From Ipomoea triloba (taxonomy: Eukaryota > Streptophyta > Magnoliopsida > Solanales > Convolvulaceae), in assembly GCF_003576645.1 (NCBI RefSeq), contig NC_044930.1, positions 16,256,620 through 16,320,619 on the forward strand: 64,000 nt of DNA, read 5' to 3'. A program made the position numbers and the translations under genes. This document shows, one piece after another, positions 42,845 to 53,444 of this stretch (the stretch's first letter is position 1; each line of letters begins with the position of its first letter). The notes beneath the pieces are model-generated. The model searched no databases and had not been told where the DNA came from. It saw nothing but the letters and a program-made list of their open reading frames with translations.

Positions 42845-44110
42845 CACTACAAGAATGAAGACATTTAGTGACACTTCGTAATTTAGTCACAAATAATATT
42901 CTTTTTGTGAACAAAAAAATAATTTGACACTATTGTGTGGGATAATTGTGATAACTTTTTTTTGGTCACGGATAATATGCTAATTGTGACAAGTAAGTAT
43001 TTGTTACGAATAAGTTGTCACTATTACTAGAATAATAGTGTCGTAACATACGTTGCCACTATTTGTTTTCACTAAATGTATGCGAACTTTGGCGGCATTA
43101 TAATTATGGAGGGAACGAATGTAATTGTGACAAAAAATAATGTGGACACAAATTGTTGTACATTCTGTGACAAATAGTTGTTGGTCACTCTTGTTTCTAA
43201 TATTTGTGACAACTTTTTCTGTCAATAAAAATACAATTGGCCGGTTAGTACTATTAGAAATGAGAAACAATTGTGAGAAAAATACTTTTGTCACTAATAT
43301 TGTCATTTTTTGTGATGAAATTGTTACAAATATTTGTGACACCTATAATTCCGTAACAAAAATTACTAAATTGTGACAGTAATTATGTTGATTTCAAGTT
43401 GTGTCACTAATTTATGATAATTGTGACGAGTACTTAGATGTTACATTGATTTTGGCACTATAATTAAATAGATGAATATTGTGTGAAGTTATGTTATAAT
43501 CAATGTTTGTCACTAAAATTGCATTCATGTTGGTGTCAAGTAAATGGTGTGAACTAGGTATTAAATATTGTGGTAACTTAAAATGCAACCGCCTCTTAAA
43601 ATTCATGTAATTGTGAAAATACATTTTAGAATCACTCATTTTAAACGTTCTTATGTGACAGGTAAGTTCAGTATCACTTATTTTACTAATTTGTCATATC
43701 ATTTTTTTTGAAATAAAAATGTATATGTTTAATACCAACAATATATTTCAAAAAGATTTATTAAAATTAACAATTCAAACTCAAAATATGAAAATTAAAG
43801 AATTTGAAAGTTATAAATAAAAATTCATATAATACTCAATCATCATCATCATCACCAGCTTCCTCATCTTCAATTGTTGGAATGTCATAATTATCTTTAA
43901 TAAAAGCATCTCCATCACAATCAATTTCATCTTCTTCGATACTCATGGTATTAATACTTGATGAGCCTACTTTAATAGTTGCAGCATTCAAATCATGCAT
44001 ATGCAATCCATAACATTATTATTGTCCTAACATGGTTCATCTCCTATATCATCATCAAGGAGATCATAGAAATCACGAGGCTTTGTCTTGATAATAAGTT
44101 GCTAATTAGG
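42845..44110 (-). mobile_element. CACTA (En/Spm-like) transposon terminus, truncated
   Basis: It starts with CACTACAAGAATG, the CACTA terminal motif. It is followed by about 800 bases dense in short TTGTGAC/GTCACAA units in both orientations, the usual subterminal pattern. At 43850-44100, minus-strand relics (KTKPRDFYDLLDDDIGD, an acidic EDEEAGDDDD tail) resemble the C-terminal end of CACTA transposases. The opposite terminus (TTCTTGTAGTG) was not found in the window. Confidence 0.65.
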
Positions 44111-45648
44111 CTCCAATGTAATAGCCCATTATTTGTACATTAAAAGTCATCGAATATAATATATATAATCTTTCTTACAATATGGTTGTATAAAATATAT
44201 AATATAAAATAAATTATATATAATAAAAATTTGGTTATGGACCAATTAATCGATTAATTAAAGTATAAAATAGTTTGGTTGATTAGGTAACAATTTTTCA
44301 AAATAAAAATTCAATTAGTTTGATTCAAAATTAATCAAATTAATTGAATTATTACTCTTAACCACATTAGCTGATTAGCCTATTACTTGTACATTAAGAG
44401 TCATTCTCTTAGTACAATTTTTGTACAAGATGGTGGTTGTATTAAATATATAATGAAAAATATTGATTAATTCGAATTGAAATAATCAAAGTATTTGCTT
44501 GATCGATTAATTAGGTAACAATTTCACCCACACGGTAATTCAATTTCAAATTAATCAAATTATTAAACAAGTTTGGTCTTTTTGTTATTTATGTAAATTA
44601 CCAAAAATTAATTATTTAAAATATTAAATATAGTCAAATTTTCCTTATTGTTATATATTACTAGTATTTTCGCCCGTGCGTTGCACGGAATGTATTTGCT
44701 ATAATATTTTAAGAATATTTGGATCGATATACAATTATATAACTTATAACATCAAATATTATATAGCGCAATTGATGAAATTTGTTGGACCGATTATGTT
44801 TTATGATATTTTCCTTACTTGAATTAAAGCAAATAGTTGTCCAATTACCCGTGCGATGCACAGATAAATTTTTTATTATATATTTAGATAATAAAAATAA
44901 AGATAAAATTATAAAAAAAATTATATTGAACATATACATTTATTTGATTATAAGATTAGTGCAAAAGTATTACTCAATTAATTGATAATATATGACTTGT
45001 TTGTCTACAATTATCTTAAAAAGATTAATATGTAATATGACTTATGTAATTATATTATTACTAAAATAAATATGGTAAATTAAAAATAATTTAATTATAA
45101 TTATAATTATTATAAAAATAAATTCAACGACCAATGTTTAGTTTAATCATCATAATAATTATTAGACAATTATTAATAGTCAATTACACTAATATATGTG
45201 AAATTATATTTTTATAACTTAAGTATATTCATGTTCACTGTATCGCATTTAGTTTTTTGTTACCAATTAAACTTTATTAAATTTTTTACCAATTAATTAA
45301 TAATATTAGTTTGTGCAGTATAGAACACATCCAATATAGAACAAAATTTTAAGAAGAATTTACCAGTTAGCTGATTGCTATCCATTCCTCTGGGAGCCTT
45401 TAACGATCCAAAATCTTTAAATTTGAGCATTTGTTTCTAAATGGATACAAGTTCCCTAAGGAAGATCATGAAATTTAAAAAACCAAGCAAAAAGCTAAAA
45501 AAACTCAAAAAAAAAGGCAGCATACTAACAACATAAAAAATGCATAACAATAAATACAAAATAAAGCAATATGACCAAACATGACCATGATTTTATTCCT
45601 ATTAAATAAAACAATGCAAAATTGAGCAATATTAAATAAAAGGCAAAA
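44111..45648. other. AT-rich non-coding DNA
   Basis: No credible gene. Around 44656-44690 it carries TACTAGTATTTTCGCCC followed by the hairpin CCGTGCGTTGCACGG, and a variant (CCCGTGCGATGCACAG) at about 44850. This motif pair recurs in many plant repeats; the family is not assigned. It appears again at 46219-47756 in the duplicated block. Confidence 0.5.
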
Positions 45649-46080
45649 ACTTGTGTGAGACCGTCTCACCATGAGACGGGTCGGGTCAAGATGCAAATGC
45701 GACACTTATATGCACAAATGTCATACTTATATGCTCAAATGTAATACTAATCAGGAATAACATTTTTGTTACTTATTAGGGTAAATCTAATACTTTTAAG
45801 GGAAAATACAATACTTTTACATTTCGATTTAAAAGTATTACATTTTTCCTCAAAAGTATTATATTTGCCCTTATAAGTGAGAGGCACTTGTCAACATTAC
45901 TTATTATGTAAAATGTATTACTTTTTATCTTATAAGTAACAAAAATTGTATTTTTGATTAGTGTTATATTTGAGCATATAAGTATAAGATTTGCACATAT
46001 AAGTATGACATTTGCATGGTGCTTTGACCCGACCCGACCCGTCTCACGAATAAGGATCTGTGAGACGGTCTCACACAAGT
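45649..46080. mobile_element. MITE with GTGAGACGGTCTCAC termini
   Basis: The 432-bp element has perfect 21-bp terminal inverted repeats that begin ACTTGTGTGAGACCGTCTCA. Each terminus is itself nearly palindromic. GACGGGTCGGGTCAA on the left faces TTGACCCGACCCGACCCGTC on the right. The interior is made of AAAAGTATTACATTTTTCC-type pieces in both orientations. Nothing is encoded. Confidence 0.85.
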
Positions 46081-47756
46081 GTGACCCTAAATAAAACAAT
46101 ATCTTGACCGCAACAACNTAACATTATTATTGTCCTAACATGGTTCATCTCCTATATCATCATCAAGGAGATCATAGAAATCACGAGGCTTTGTCTTGAT
46201 AATAAGTTGCTAATTAGGCTCCAATGTAATAGCCCATTATTTGTACATTAAAAGTCATCGAATATAATATATATAATCTTTCTTACAATATGGTTGTATA
46301 AAATATATAATATAAAATAAATTATATATAATAAAAATTTGGTTATGGACCAATTAATCGATTAATTAAAGTATAAAATAGTTTGGTTGATTAGGTAACA
46401 ATTTTTCAAAATAAAAATTCAATTAGTTTGATTCAAAATTAATCAAATTAATTGAATTATTACTCTTAACCACATTAGCTGATTAGCCTATTACTTGTAC
46501 ATTAAGAGTCATTCTCTTAGTACAATTTTTGTACAAGATGGTGGTTGTATTAAATATATAATGAAAAATATTGATTAATTCGAATTGAAATAATCAAAGT
46601 ATTTGCTTGATCGATTAATTAGGTAACAATTTCACCCACACGGTAATTCAATTTCAAATTAATCAAATTATTAAACAAGTTTGGTCTTTTTGTTATTTAT
46701 GTAAATTACCAAAAATTAATTATTTAAAATATTAAATATAGTCAAATTTTCCTTATTGTTATATATTACTAGTATTTTCGCCCGTGCGTTGCACGGAATG
46801 TATTTGCTATAATATTTTAAGAATATTTGGATCGATATACAATTATATAACTTATAACATCAAATATTATATAGCGCAATTGATGAAATTTGTTGGACCG
46901 ATTATGTTTTATGATATTTTCCTTACTTGAATTAAAGCAAATAGTTGTCCAATTACCCGTGCGATGCACAGATAAATTTTTTATTATATATTTAGATAAT
47001 AAAAATAAAGATAAAATTATAAAAAAAATTATATTGAACATATACATTTATTTGATTATAAGATTAGTGCAAAAGTATTACTCAATTAATTGATAATATA
47101 TGACTTGTTTGTCTACAATTATCTTAAAAAGATTAATATGTAATATGACTTATGTAATTATATTATTACTAAAATAAATATGGTAAATTAAAAATAATTT
47201 AATTATAATTATAATTATTATAAAAATAAATTCAACGACCAATGTTTAGTTTAATCATCATAATAATTATTAGACAATTATTAATAGTCAATTACACTAA
47301 TATATGTGAAATTATATTTTTATAACTTAAGTATATTCATGTTCACTGTATCGCATTTAGTTTTTTGTTACCAATTAAACTTTATTAAATTTTTTACCAA
47401 TTAATTAATAATATTAGTTTGTGCAGTATAGAACACATCCAATATAGAACAAAATTTTAAGAAGAATTTACCAGTTAGCTGATTGCTATCCATTCCTCTG
47501 GGAGCCTTTAACGATCCAAAATCTTTAAATTTGAGCATTTGTTTCTAAATGGATACAAGTTCCCTAAGGAAGATCATGAAATTTAAAAAACCAAGCAAAA
47601 AGCTAAAAAAACTCAAAAAAAAAGGCAGCATACTAACAACATAAAAAATGCATAACAATAAATACAAAATAAAGCAATATGACCAAACATGACCATGATT
47701 TTATTCCTATTAAATAAAACAATGCAAAATTGAGCAATATTAAATAAAAGGCAAAA

Positions 47757-48500
47757 ACTTGTGTGAGACCGTCTCACCATGAGACGGGTCGGGTCAAGAT
47801 GCAAATGCGACACTTATATGCACAAATGTCATACTTATATGCTCAAATGTAATACTAATCAGGAATAACATTTTTGTTACTTATTAGGGTAAATCTAATA
47901 CTTTTAAGGGAAAATACAATACTTTTACATTTCGATTTAAAAGTATTACATTTTTCCTCAAAAGTATTATATTTGCCCTTATATGCTCAAATATCACACT
48001 AATCAAAAATACAATTTTTGTTACTTATTAGGGTAAATCTAATACTTTTAAGGGAAAATACAATACTTTTACATTTCGATTTAAAAGTATTACATTTTTC
48101 CTCAAAAGTATTATATTTGCCCTTATAAGTGAGAGGCACTTGTCAACATTACTTATTATGTAAAATGTATTACTTTTTATCTTATAAGTAACAAAAATTG
48201 TATTTTTGATTAGTGTTATATTTGAGCATATAAGTATAAGATTTGCACATATAAGTATGACATTTGCATGGTGCTTTGACCCGACCCGACCCGTCTCACG
48301 AATAAGGATCTGTGAGACGGTCTCACACAAGTGTGTCTCACGAATAAGGATCTGTGAGACGGTCTCACACAAGTGTGACTCACGAATAAGGATCTGTGAG
48401 ACGGTCTCACACAAGTGTGACTCACGAATAAGGATCTGTGAGACGGTCTCACACAAGTGTGACCCACGAATAAGGATCTGTGAGACGGTCTCACACAAGT
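47757..48500. mobile_element. Same MITE, second assembled copy with expanded tandem repeats
   Basis: It corresponds to 45649-46080 but contains a duplicated internal block of about 144 bp (ending near 48125) and five 42-bp units at its right end. Each unit starts AATAAGGATCTGTGAGACGG at 48301, 48343, 48385, 48427 and 48469, where the other copy has one. Confidence 0.85.
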
Positions 48501-48639
48501 GTGACCCTAAATAAAACAATATCTTGACCGCAACAACAGAATTTGCAGATTTGAATGTGGAGAGGTCTAGAATAATTGTACTGCGTTTTGCGTTTCTCTT
48601 TTAAAGTTCACAATATAGGATTAGGGATTTATATAAGGT

Positions 48640-49595
48640 TGTATCTTATTACAATAGAATTGTAGTATGATAGAAATTGTAATGTAGAGTTGTGATACAA
48701 TAGGAATTGTAATGTAGAATTGTACAACGAATAGGAAAATAGGAAATAATCGCATCCTAAATATTGTATGACTGTTTTGGGTGGGAGGCTTAAAGTGAAG
48801 ATTTAGTTTTTATATATAGTAGTCTTATTACGATAGAATTGTAGTATGATAGAAATTGTAATGTAGAGTTGTGATACAATAGGAATTGTAATGTAGAATT
48901 GTACAACGAATAGGAAAATAGGAAATAATCGCATCCTAAATATTGTATGACTGTTTTGGGTGGGAAGCTTAAAGTGAAGATTTAGTTTTTATATATAGTA
49001 GTCTTATTACGATAGAATTGTAGTATGATAGGAATTGTAATGTAGAATTGTACAACGAATAGGAAAATAGGAAATAATCGCATCCTAAATATTGTAGCAC
49101 TGTTTTGGACGGGAAGCTTAAAGTGAGGATTTAGTTTTTATATATAGTAGTCTTATTACGATAGAATTGAAGTATGATAGGAATTGTAATGTAGAATTGT
49201 ACAACGAATAGGAAAATAGGAAATAATCGCATCCTAAATATTGTAGCACTGTTTTGGACGGGAAGCTTAAAGTGAGGATTTAGTTTTTATATATAGTAGT
49301 CTTATTACGATAGAATTGTAGTATGATAGGAATTGTAATGTAGAATTGTACAACGAATAGGAAAATAGGAAATAATCGCATCCTAAATATTGTAGCACTG
49401 TTTTGGACGGGAAGCTTAAAGTGAGGATTTAGTTTTTATATATAGTAGTCTTATTACGATAGAATTGTAGTATGATAGGAATTGTAATGTAGAATTGTAC
49501 AACGAATAGGAAAATAGGAAATAATCGCATCCTAAATATTGTAAGACTCTTTCGGGCGGGAAGCTTAAAGTGGGGATTTTGTTTTTATAGAAATT
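48640..49595. repeat. Minisatellite, 149-bp (and 179-bp) units
   Basis: The anchor AGTCTTATTACGATAGAATT occurs at 48821, 49000, 49149, 49298 and 49447, giving one 179-bp and three 149-bp periods, with a diverged unit at about 48643. The 179-bp forms contain an extra GAGTTGTGATACAATAGG block. Each unit ends with a GGGAAGCTTAAAGTG segment. Confidence 0.93.
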
Positions 49596-50176
49596 ATAGA
49601 ATATAGAATTATAGATTATAGATTATAGATTGTAGCATAAGAATTGTAGAGGAATTGTAGTAGACGAATTGTATTAGAATTGTAGTATAGGAATTGTAGA
49701 ATAGTAGACTTCATTTTGTAGTATTGGGTTTCGTGTTTTAATAGCAGATTTATTTTATACGAATTGTATTGGAATTGTAGTATACAAATTGTATTGTTTT
49801 AATATTATTCTATTATTTATACGAATTGTATTGGAATTGTAGTATAGGAATTGTATTGTTTTAATATTATTCTATTATTTTATTTGTTTAAATGTACAAT
49901 ATTTTGGGCGGGAAGAAAGATTTCGTTTTGGAGGATTTTGTTTATATATATATAAAGATTTCTTTAGTAATTATTTAGTAAATTTAGAAAGTAAATAAAA
50001 AAAAAAAGATAATGGCGCCTCTTCTTCCTTTTTTTTTTCTTTGTTTTCGGAAAAATTTGGCGCCTCTTCTACCCTGTACTACATCCCCAATTTCCCTTGC
50101 CCCTTTTCTACCTCCATCTCTAAGACTCCGACCCTGCATTTCTTCAGAAATCGAATCCCCTACTCCAAATCTCCAT
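49596..50176. other. Degenerate GAATTGTA repeats and unique DNA left of gypsy A
   Basis: 49596-49870 is built of GAATTGTAGTATAG-type short repeats, apparently derived from the minisatellite. 49900-50176 is unique, with two GGCGCCTCTTCT motifs and a C-rich tail that could be a former 5' leader. No reading frame supports a gene. Confidence 0.5.
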
Positions 50177-51473
50177 TGATAGAACTGATAAGCACCAAGA
50201 ATAGCACTTATAACTTATAAGGGGTCTTTATTACATTAAAAGCGCATCGTTTTGACATCCGATTACAACAATTGCATGCATTTTAGCTCAAATGCGATCA
50301 AAATCTTCTAACAACATTTCTAGAAAGAGTTTTGAGGTATTTCACAGGTTGGAGAGGGATTTGAGGCTAAAATAGAGCAAAAGACAAACAAGCCGAATTG
50401 CAGTAGCGTCCCACGCAGCCTCACACGCGTGTGGCTGGGCGTGGAATAATTCCAGTGAGCTCCCATGCCCACCACCACGCGTGGAAGCAAGCGTGGTCGG
50501 GCCAAGAGCCATTTTGGGAAATTTGTTCCCTTTTTGTCACCTATATAAATCCCTTTTGCCCTAAACCTAAAGGAGAACTAGAATAGATCAGAAAATTCAT
50601 AGAATAGGGTAGAATAGATCTAGAGGGTTTTTTCCCCTCTTGGGGGAAAATTCTTTTCTTTCATAGTTTAGAATAGATCAAGGGCAAGAATGAAGATTGG
50701 GATTTCAAGATCAAGGTTGTAAAGATCCCTTTTTAAGGGTGGTAATCATTCTCTTCAATTTCTAATTCAATACTTGTTTCTTTGAATTTTCCTTTCTTTT
50801 TCTTGTTTCTCTAGTATGATAGAGTAGATTAGATAGGGGATTCGTGGCCCCATGGTAGATCTATGTGGATGTTTAATATTATTGCTTTGATTTGTGAATT
50901 ACTTGTTTTTTGGATGTTGAACTTGTGTGGATGATGATCTTCAAGCTTTGTGCCTTTTGTGGCCACATTAGGTAGCAAACCCAAAGGAAGTGAGTGTGTG
51001 CGCGATAGCGGCCACTCACGAGTCTAATTCACCCACATCTCCGCTCTTAGTCCGAAAGGATGAGATTCGAGAGGAGTGGTAGACAAAGTGTTCGATAAAA
51101 TGCCCCAACCGAATGAGGATGTGGGAGTCCAAAGTGTGACGCCACTTGGTGATGTGCCACGAACTCCCTAGTCTATTCCACAACTTGCACTCGCAAAACC
51201 ATCCAAAGGTAGACCACATGGAAAAGTCTAAAGCCCCAATCTCCACTTTACTTTTCTTTACTTTACACAACCACTATCAACCTTCCCCTTCTTACAAATG
51301 AATCCAATCCTTCGCATTCCCGTAACTCTTTCTCTTCAACCTCTTAGATGCCAACACACTAATTCGATTCCCATTCGTCATCCTTGAGAGACACGACACT
51401 CGGGGAGTCTTGACTCTTCGTTTTATCACCACCCACCTTCACATTCACTCCCACTAAATCCGCAATCCTGTCA
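50177..51473 (+). repeat. gypsy A 5' LTR
   Basis: 1,297 bp from TGATAGAACTGATAAG to CAATCCTGTCA, inferred from the TG start and the primer site four bases downstream. A clear TATA box CTATATAAAT lies at 50541-50550. Just upstream (50400-50505) are short GC palindromes (CACACGCGTGTGGC, CCACGCGTGG). No second LTR is available for comparison. Confidence 0.75.
50541..50550 (+). promoter_or_regulatory. LTR TATA box (gypsy A)
   Basis: CTATATAAAT at 50541-50550 is followed about 30 bases later by a plausible start region. It is preceded by the ACGCGT-rich palindromes. Position within the LTR fits a U3 promoter. Confidence 0.6.
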
Positions 51474-51476
51474 AAA

Positions 51477-51493
51477 TGGCGCCGTTGCCGGGG
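51477..51493 (+). other. gypsy A primer-binding site
   Basis: TGGCGCCGTTGCCGGGG, the canonical Athila-group primer site, lies 3 bases after the LTR end. Confidence 0.9.
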
Positions 51494-51725
51494 ATGGCAA
51501 ACGGTTTCAAATAGTGTTGACATCTTAGAAGTAGAATTTTAAGAGTTCTTGAATTGCTTTCTTTTTGTTTATTTTATTTTCTTATTTTTGTTATTCGCTT
51601 GAAGAAGTGAGCTTATATTATCTTGAATATCTTGTGCTCACTTGCAACTACTTTTAGTTGCAAAATTATTTGTTGTTGGCTAAGCTATTGTGCAGGAAAT
51701 TCTCTTTAATCAAACCTCTTGAAGC

Positions 51726-53033
51726 TTGCCAATAAGTGCTAAAATGAATCCCCATGATTACCCACACCATGGAGGACAATCCTATACAAATCCTCAATCC
51801 CAACCATATCACTATTACCCCCATTCCACTAATACTTACCCTCCACCAACATACCACTACCCACATCCATACCATTACCCAATTCCACCAACATATCATT
51901 TACCACCTCCATATCACTATCCAATCCATACACCGAATCATCACCTACGACCTTATGAAACGCCACCTCCACAATTCCAAGAAACTTACCCTTCACAATC
52001 ACCAAATTCACAAGAAATTGACTCATTAAGCTCTAAAGACATATCTCAAAACATAGAGAGTAAGCTTGTGCAAATGATGCAACAACTTGATCCAAGCTAT
52101 ACTCCCGAGTCAAATTCATTCCCAACTTTCCACCAAAACACCTACTACCCACCTCCATCACAAAACCACAAAGAAAAAAATACTACCTATTTCTTTGAAA
52201 CACCACCCTCTTGCCTATATAATACCCATATAAATCCTTGCGATTACATCACACCGGCCGCCGACAAAATTGAAATTCTAAAAACAAAAATTGACGAATT
52301 CACAAGGATGGCCAAGGAGGATACGGCTAAATTAAAAGCCGAAATCAAGAGCGAACTAAAGGACTATCTCGCTACCCTCCGGAAAGAAGGACTTCCACTA
52401 GAAGAAGTTGAAACGAAGATGTTGTCCATGATGGAAGAGCTCATGAAAATGAATGAATCCCGAGCTAACACCACTGTCGTAGATGACATCCCCACTTTGG
52501 AAGCCCATCCAAGGATTGTACAAGAGGTCGAAAACGAGCAAAATGATATGGAAGAGGAGAGTTTTAAAGGAATAGATGATTGTTACGCCCCGGTGCCTGA
52601 AGAAGTTCCAATTTTCGAATTGGAAAATCAAAAGGAGGTAGAGATGGAGAGTGAGGATGAGAACGTCGAAGTAGTATGGGAAGAAGAAGAGCCGAAATAT
52701 GGTAAAATTCCTAATCTTCTTTGTGCTAATATTCTTGAAAATCCTTGTGCTCTTTTTGAAAACACCCTTGTGGATGACTCCCTTCGCCTTAATACTTCCA
52801 TCATATGTGATTATGATTGCTTTAAATTTCGGGAGGATGATTCCATGGAAAATTTTGATATATCGATTAATGCTTGTAAGGATTCTATCTTGTTTGCTAA
52901 TGATTATGATTGCTTTAACTTCTCGGAAGATGAATCCTTTGCTTTGGGGGAAAATGAGATGGTGAGTGAAGAGGATGATGCTTCATTCTATTCATGTGAG
53001 AGTGTGAGTGATTTCTCTAATCAAATAGAGTGA
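51726..53033 (+). CDS. gypsy A ORF: Tyr/Pro/His-rich protein with acidic C-terminus (435 aa)
   Basis: The frame is uninterrupted. The start at 51726 (MPISAKMNPHDYPHHGG) or the second Met at 51744 could be used. Residues about 10-110 are low-complexity Tyr/Pro/His/Thr repeats (YHYPHPYHYPIPPTYH). A likely coiled coil follows (KIEILKTKIDEFTRMAKEDT to about residue 245), then an acidic region (VEMESEDENVEVVWEEEE). The C-terminus has two copies of a DYDCF[K/N]F motif. No zinc knuckle, protease or polymerase was seen. It has the same plan as the gypsy D ORF although the LTRs differ. A structural or packaging role for the element is a guess. Confidence 0.7.
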   Translation: MPISAKMNPHDYPHHGGQSYTNPQSQPYHYYPHSTNTYPPPTYHYPHPYHYPIPPTYHLPPPYHYPIHTPNHHLRPYETPPPQFQETYPSQSPNSQEIDSLSSKDISQNIESKLVQMMQQLDPSYTPESNSFPTFHQNTYYPPPSQNHKEKNTTYFFETPPSCLYNTHINPCDYITPAADKIEILKTKIDEFTRMAKEDTAKLKAEIKSELKDYLATLRKEGLPLEEVETKMLSMMEELMKMNESRANTTVVDDIPTLEAHPRIVQEVENEQNDMEEESFKGIDDCYAPVPEEVPIFELENQKEVEMESEDENVEVVWEEEEPKYGKIPNLLCANILENPCALFENTLVDDSLRLNTSIICDYDCFKFREDDSMENFDISINACKDSILFANDYDCFNFSEDESFALGENEMVSEEDDASFYSCESVSDFSNQIE

Positions 53034-53444
53034 AGTGAGTGATTTCTCTAATCAAATAGAGTGGAGTGATGAAGAAAAAGGAGTGTGAGGAAGAAAGGGT
53101 AGGAAATAATAGGTCCTTCATGATCAATCTTATGGAAAAAGATTAGTGGAGAGAGTTGACCACACTCGAAATTGAGGAAGGGTGTGAGGAGATATGGTTT
53201 GAAAGAGATGAGAAAATCTTTAGGGTGAGAAGAGAGGAAAAAGAAAACGAAGTAGACACCATCCTAGAGGAGTTAAGGAGGGTGTTTAATGCTAAATTTT
53301 TTCCAATCATGCATGTTGTTCTTCCTTTACTTATGTGGGTGTTCAAGGATGTTTCCCACCTTGGGACATTCCTTGAAGATAAGGTTCACGGGACGCTTGG
53401 TCGGGTCCCAAAATTTGTGTGCCTTGAAGGATAGGCCACATTAT
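53034..53444 (+). other. gypsy A interior behind the ORF
   Basis: The sequence GTGAGTGATTTCTCTAATCA is tandemly duplicated at the ORF end (about 53000-53060). A 92-residue frame at 53156-53434 (MTTLEIEEGCEEIWFERD ... FVCLEG) lies in a different frame from the 435-residue ORF. It could be a second small product or a frameshifted tail. The stretch ends at the gypsy B target site ATTAT. Confidence 0.5.

Larger units (their letters stand above)
44011..48537. repeat. Direct duplication, 2,107 and 2,419 bp, meeting at a single N (46118)
   Basis: 44011-46117 is repeated at 46119-48537 with the same bases as far as read. The second copy is longer by 312 bases because of two tandem-repeat expansions (one near 47982, four extra 42-bp units at 48301-48500). 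Both copies end with the same unique flank (ATATCTTGACCGCAACAAC). This is the signature of two contigs covering the same locus, one with collapsed repeats. Confidence 0.9.

Noticed and set aside
42884..43700. Frames at 43004-43376 on both strands
   Set aside because: They arise from the CACTA subterminal TTGTGAC/GTCACAA units and have no independent support.
48028..48519. 163-residue minus-strand frame (and a 102-residue plus-strand frame)
   Set aside because: The repeated LCETVSQILIR motif is just the 42-bp MITE terminus translated.
53156..53434. 92-residue frame as a separate gene
   Set aside because: It lies inside gypsy A behind its main ORF and may only be a frameshifted tail. It is described within the non-coding interior instead.
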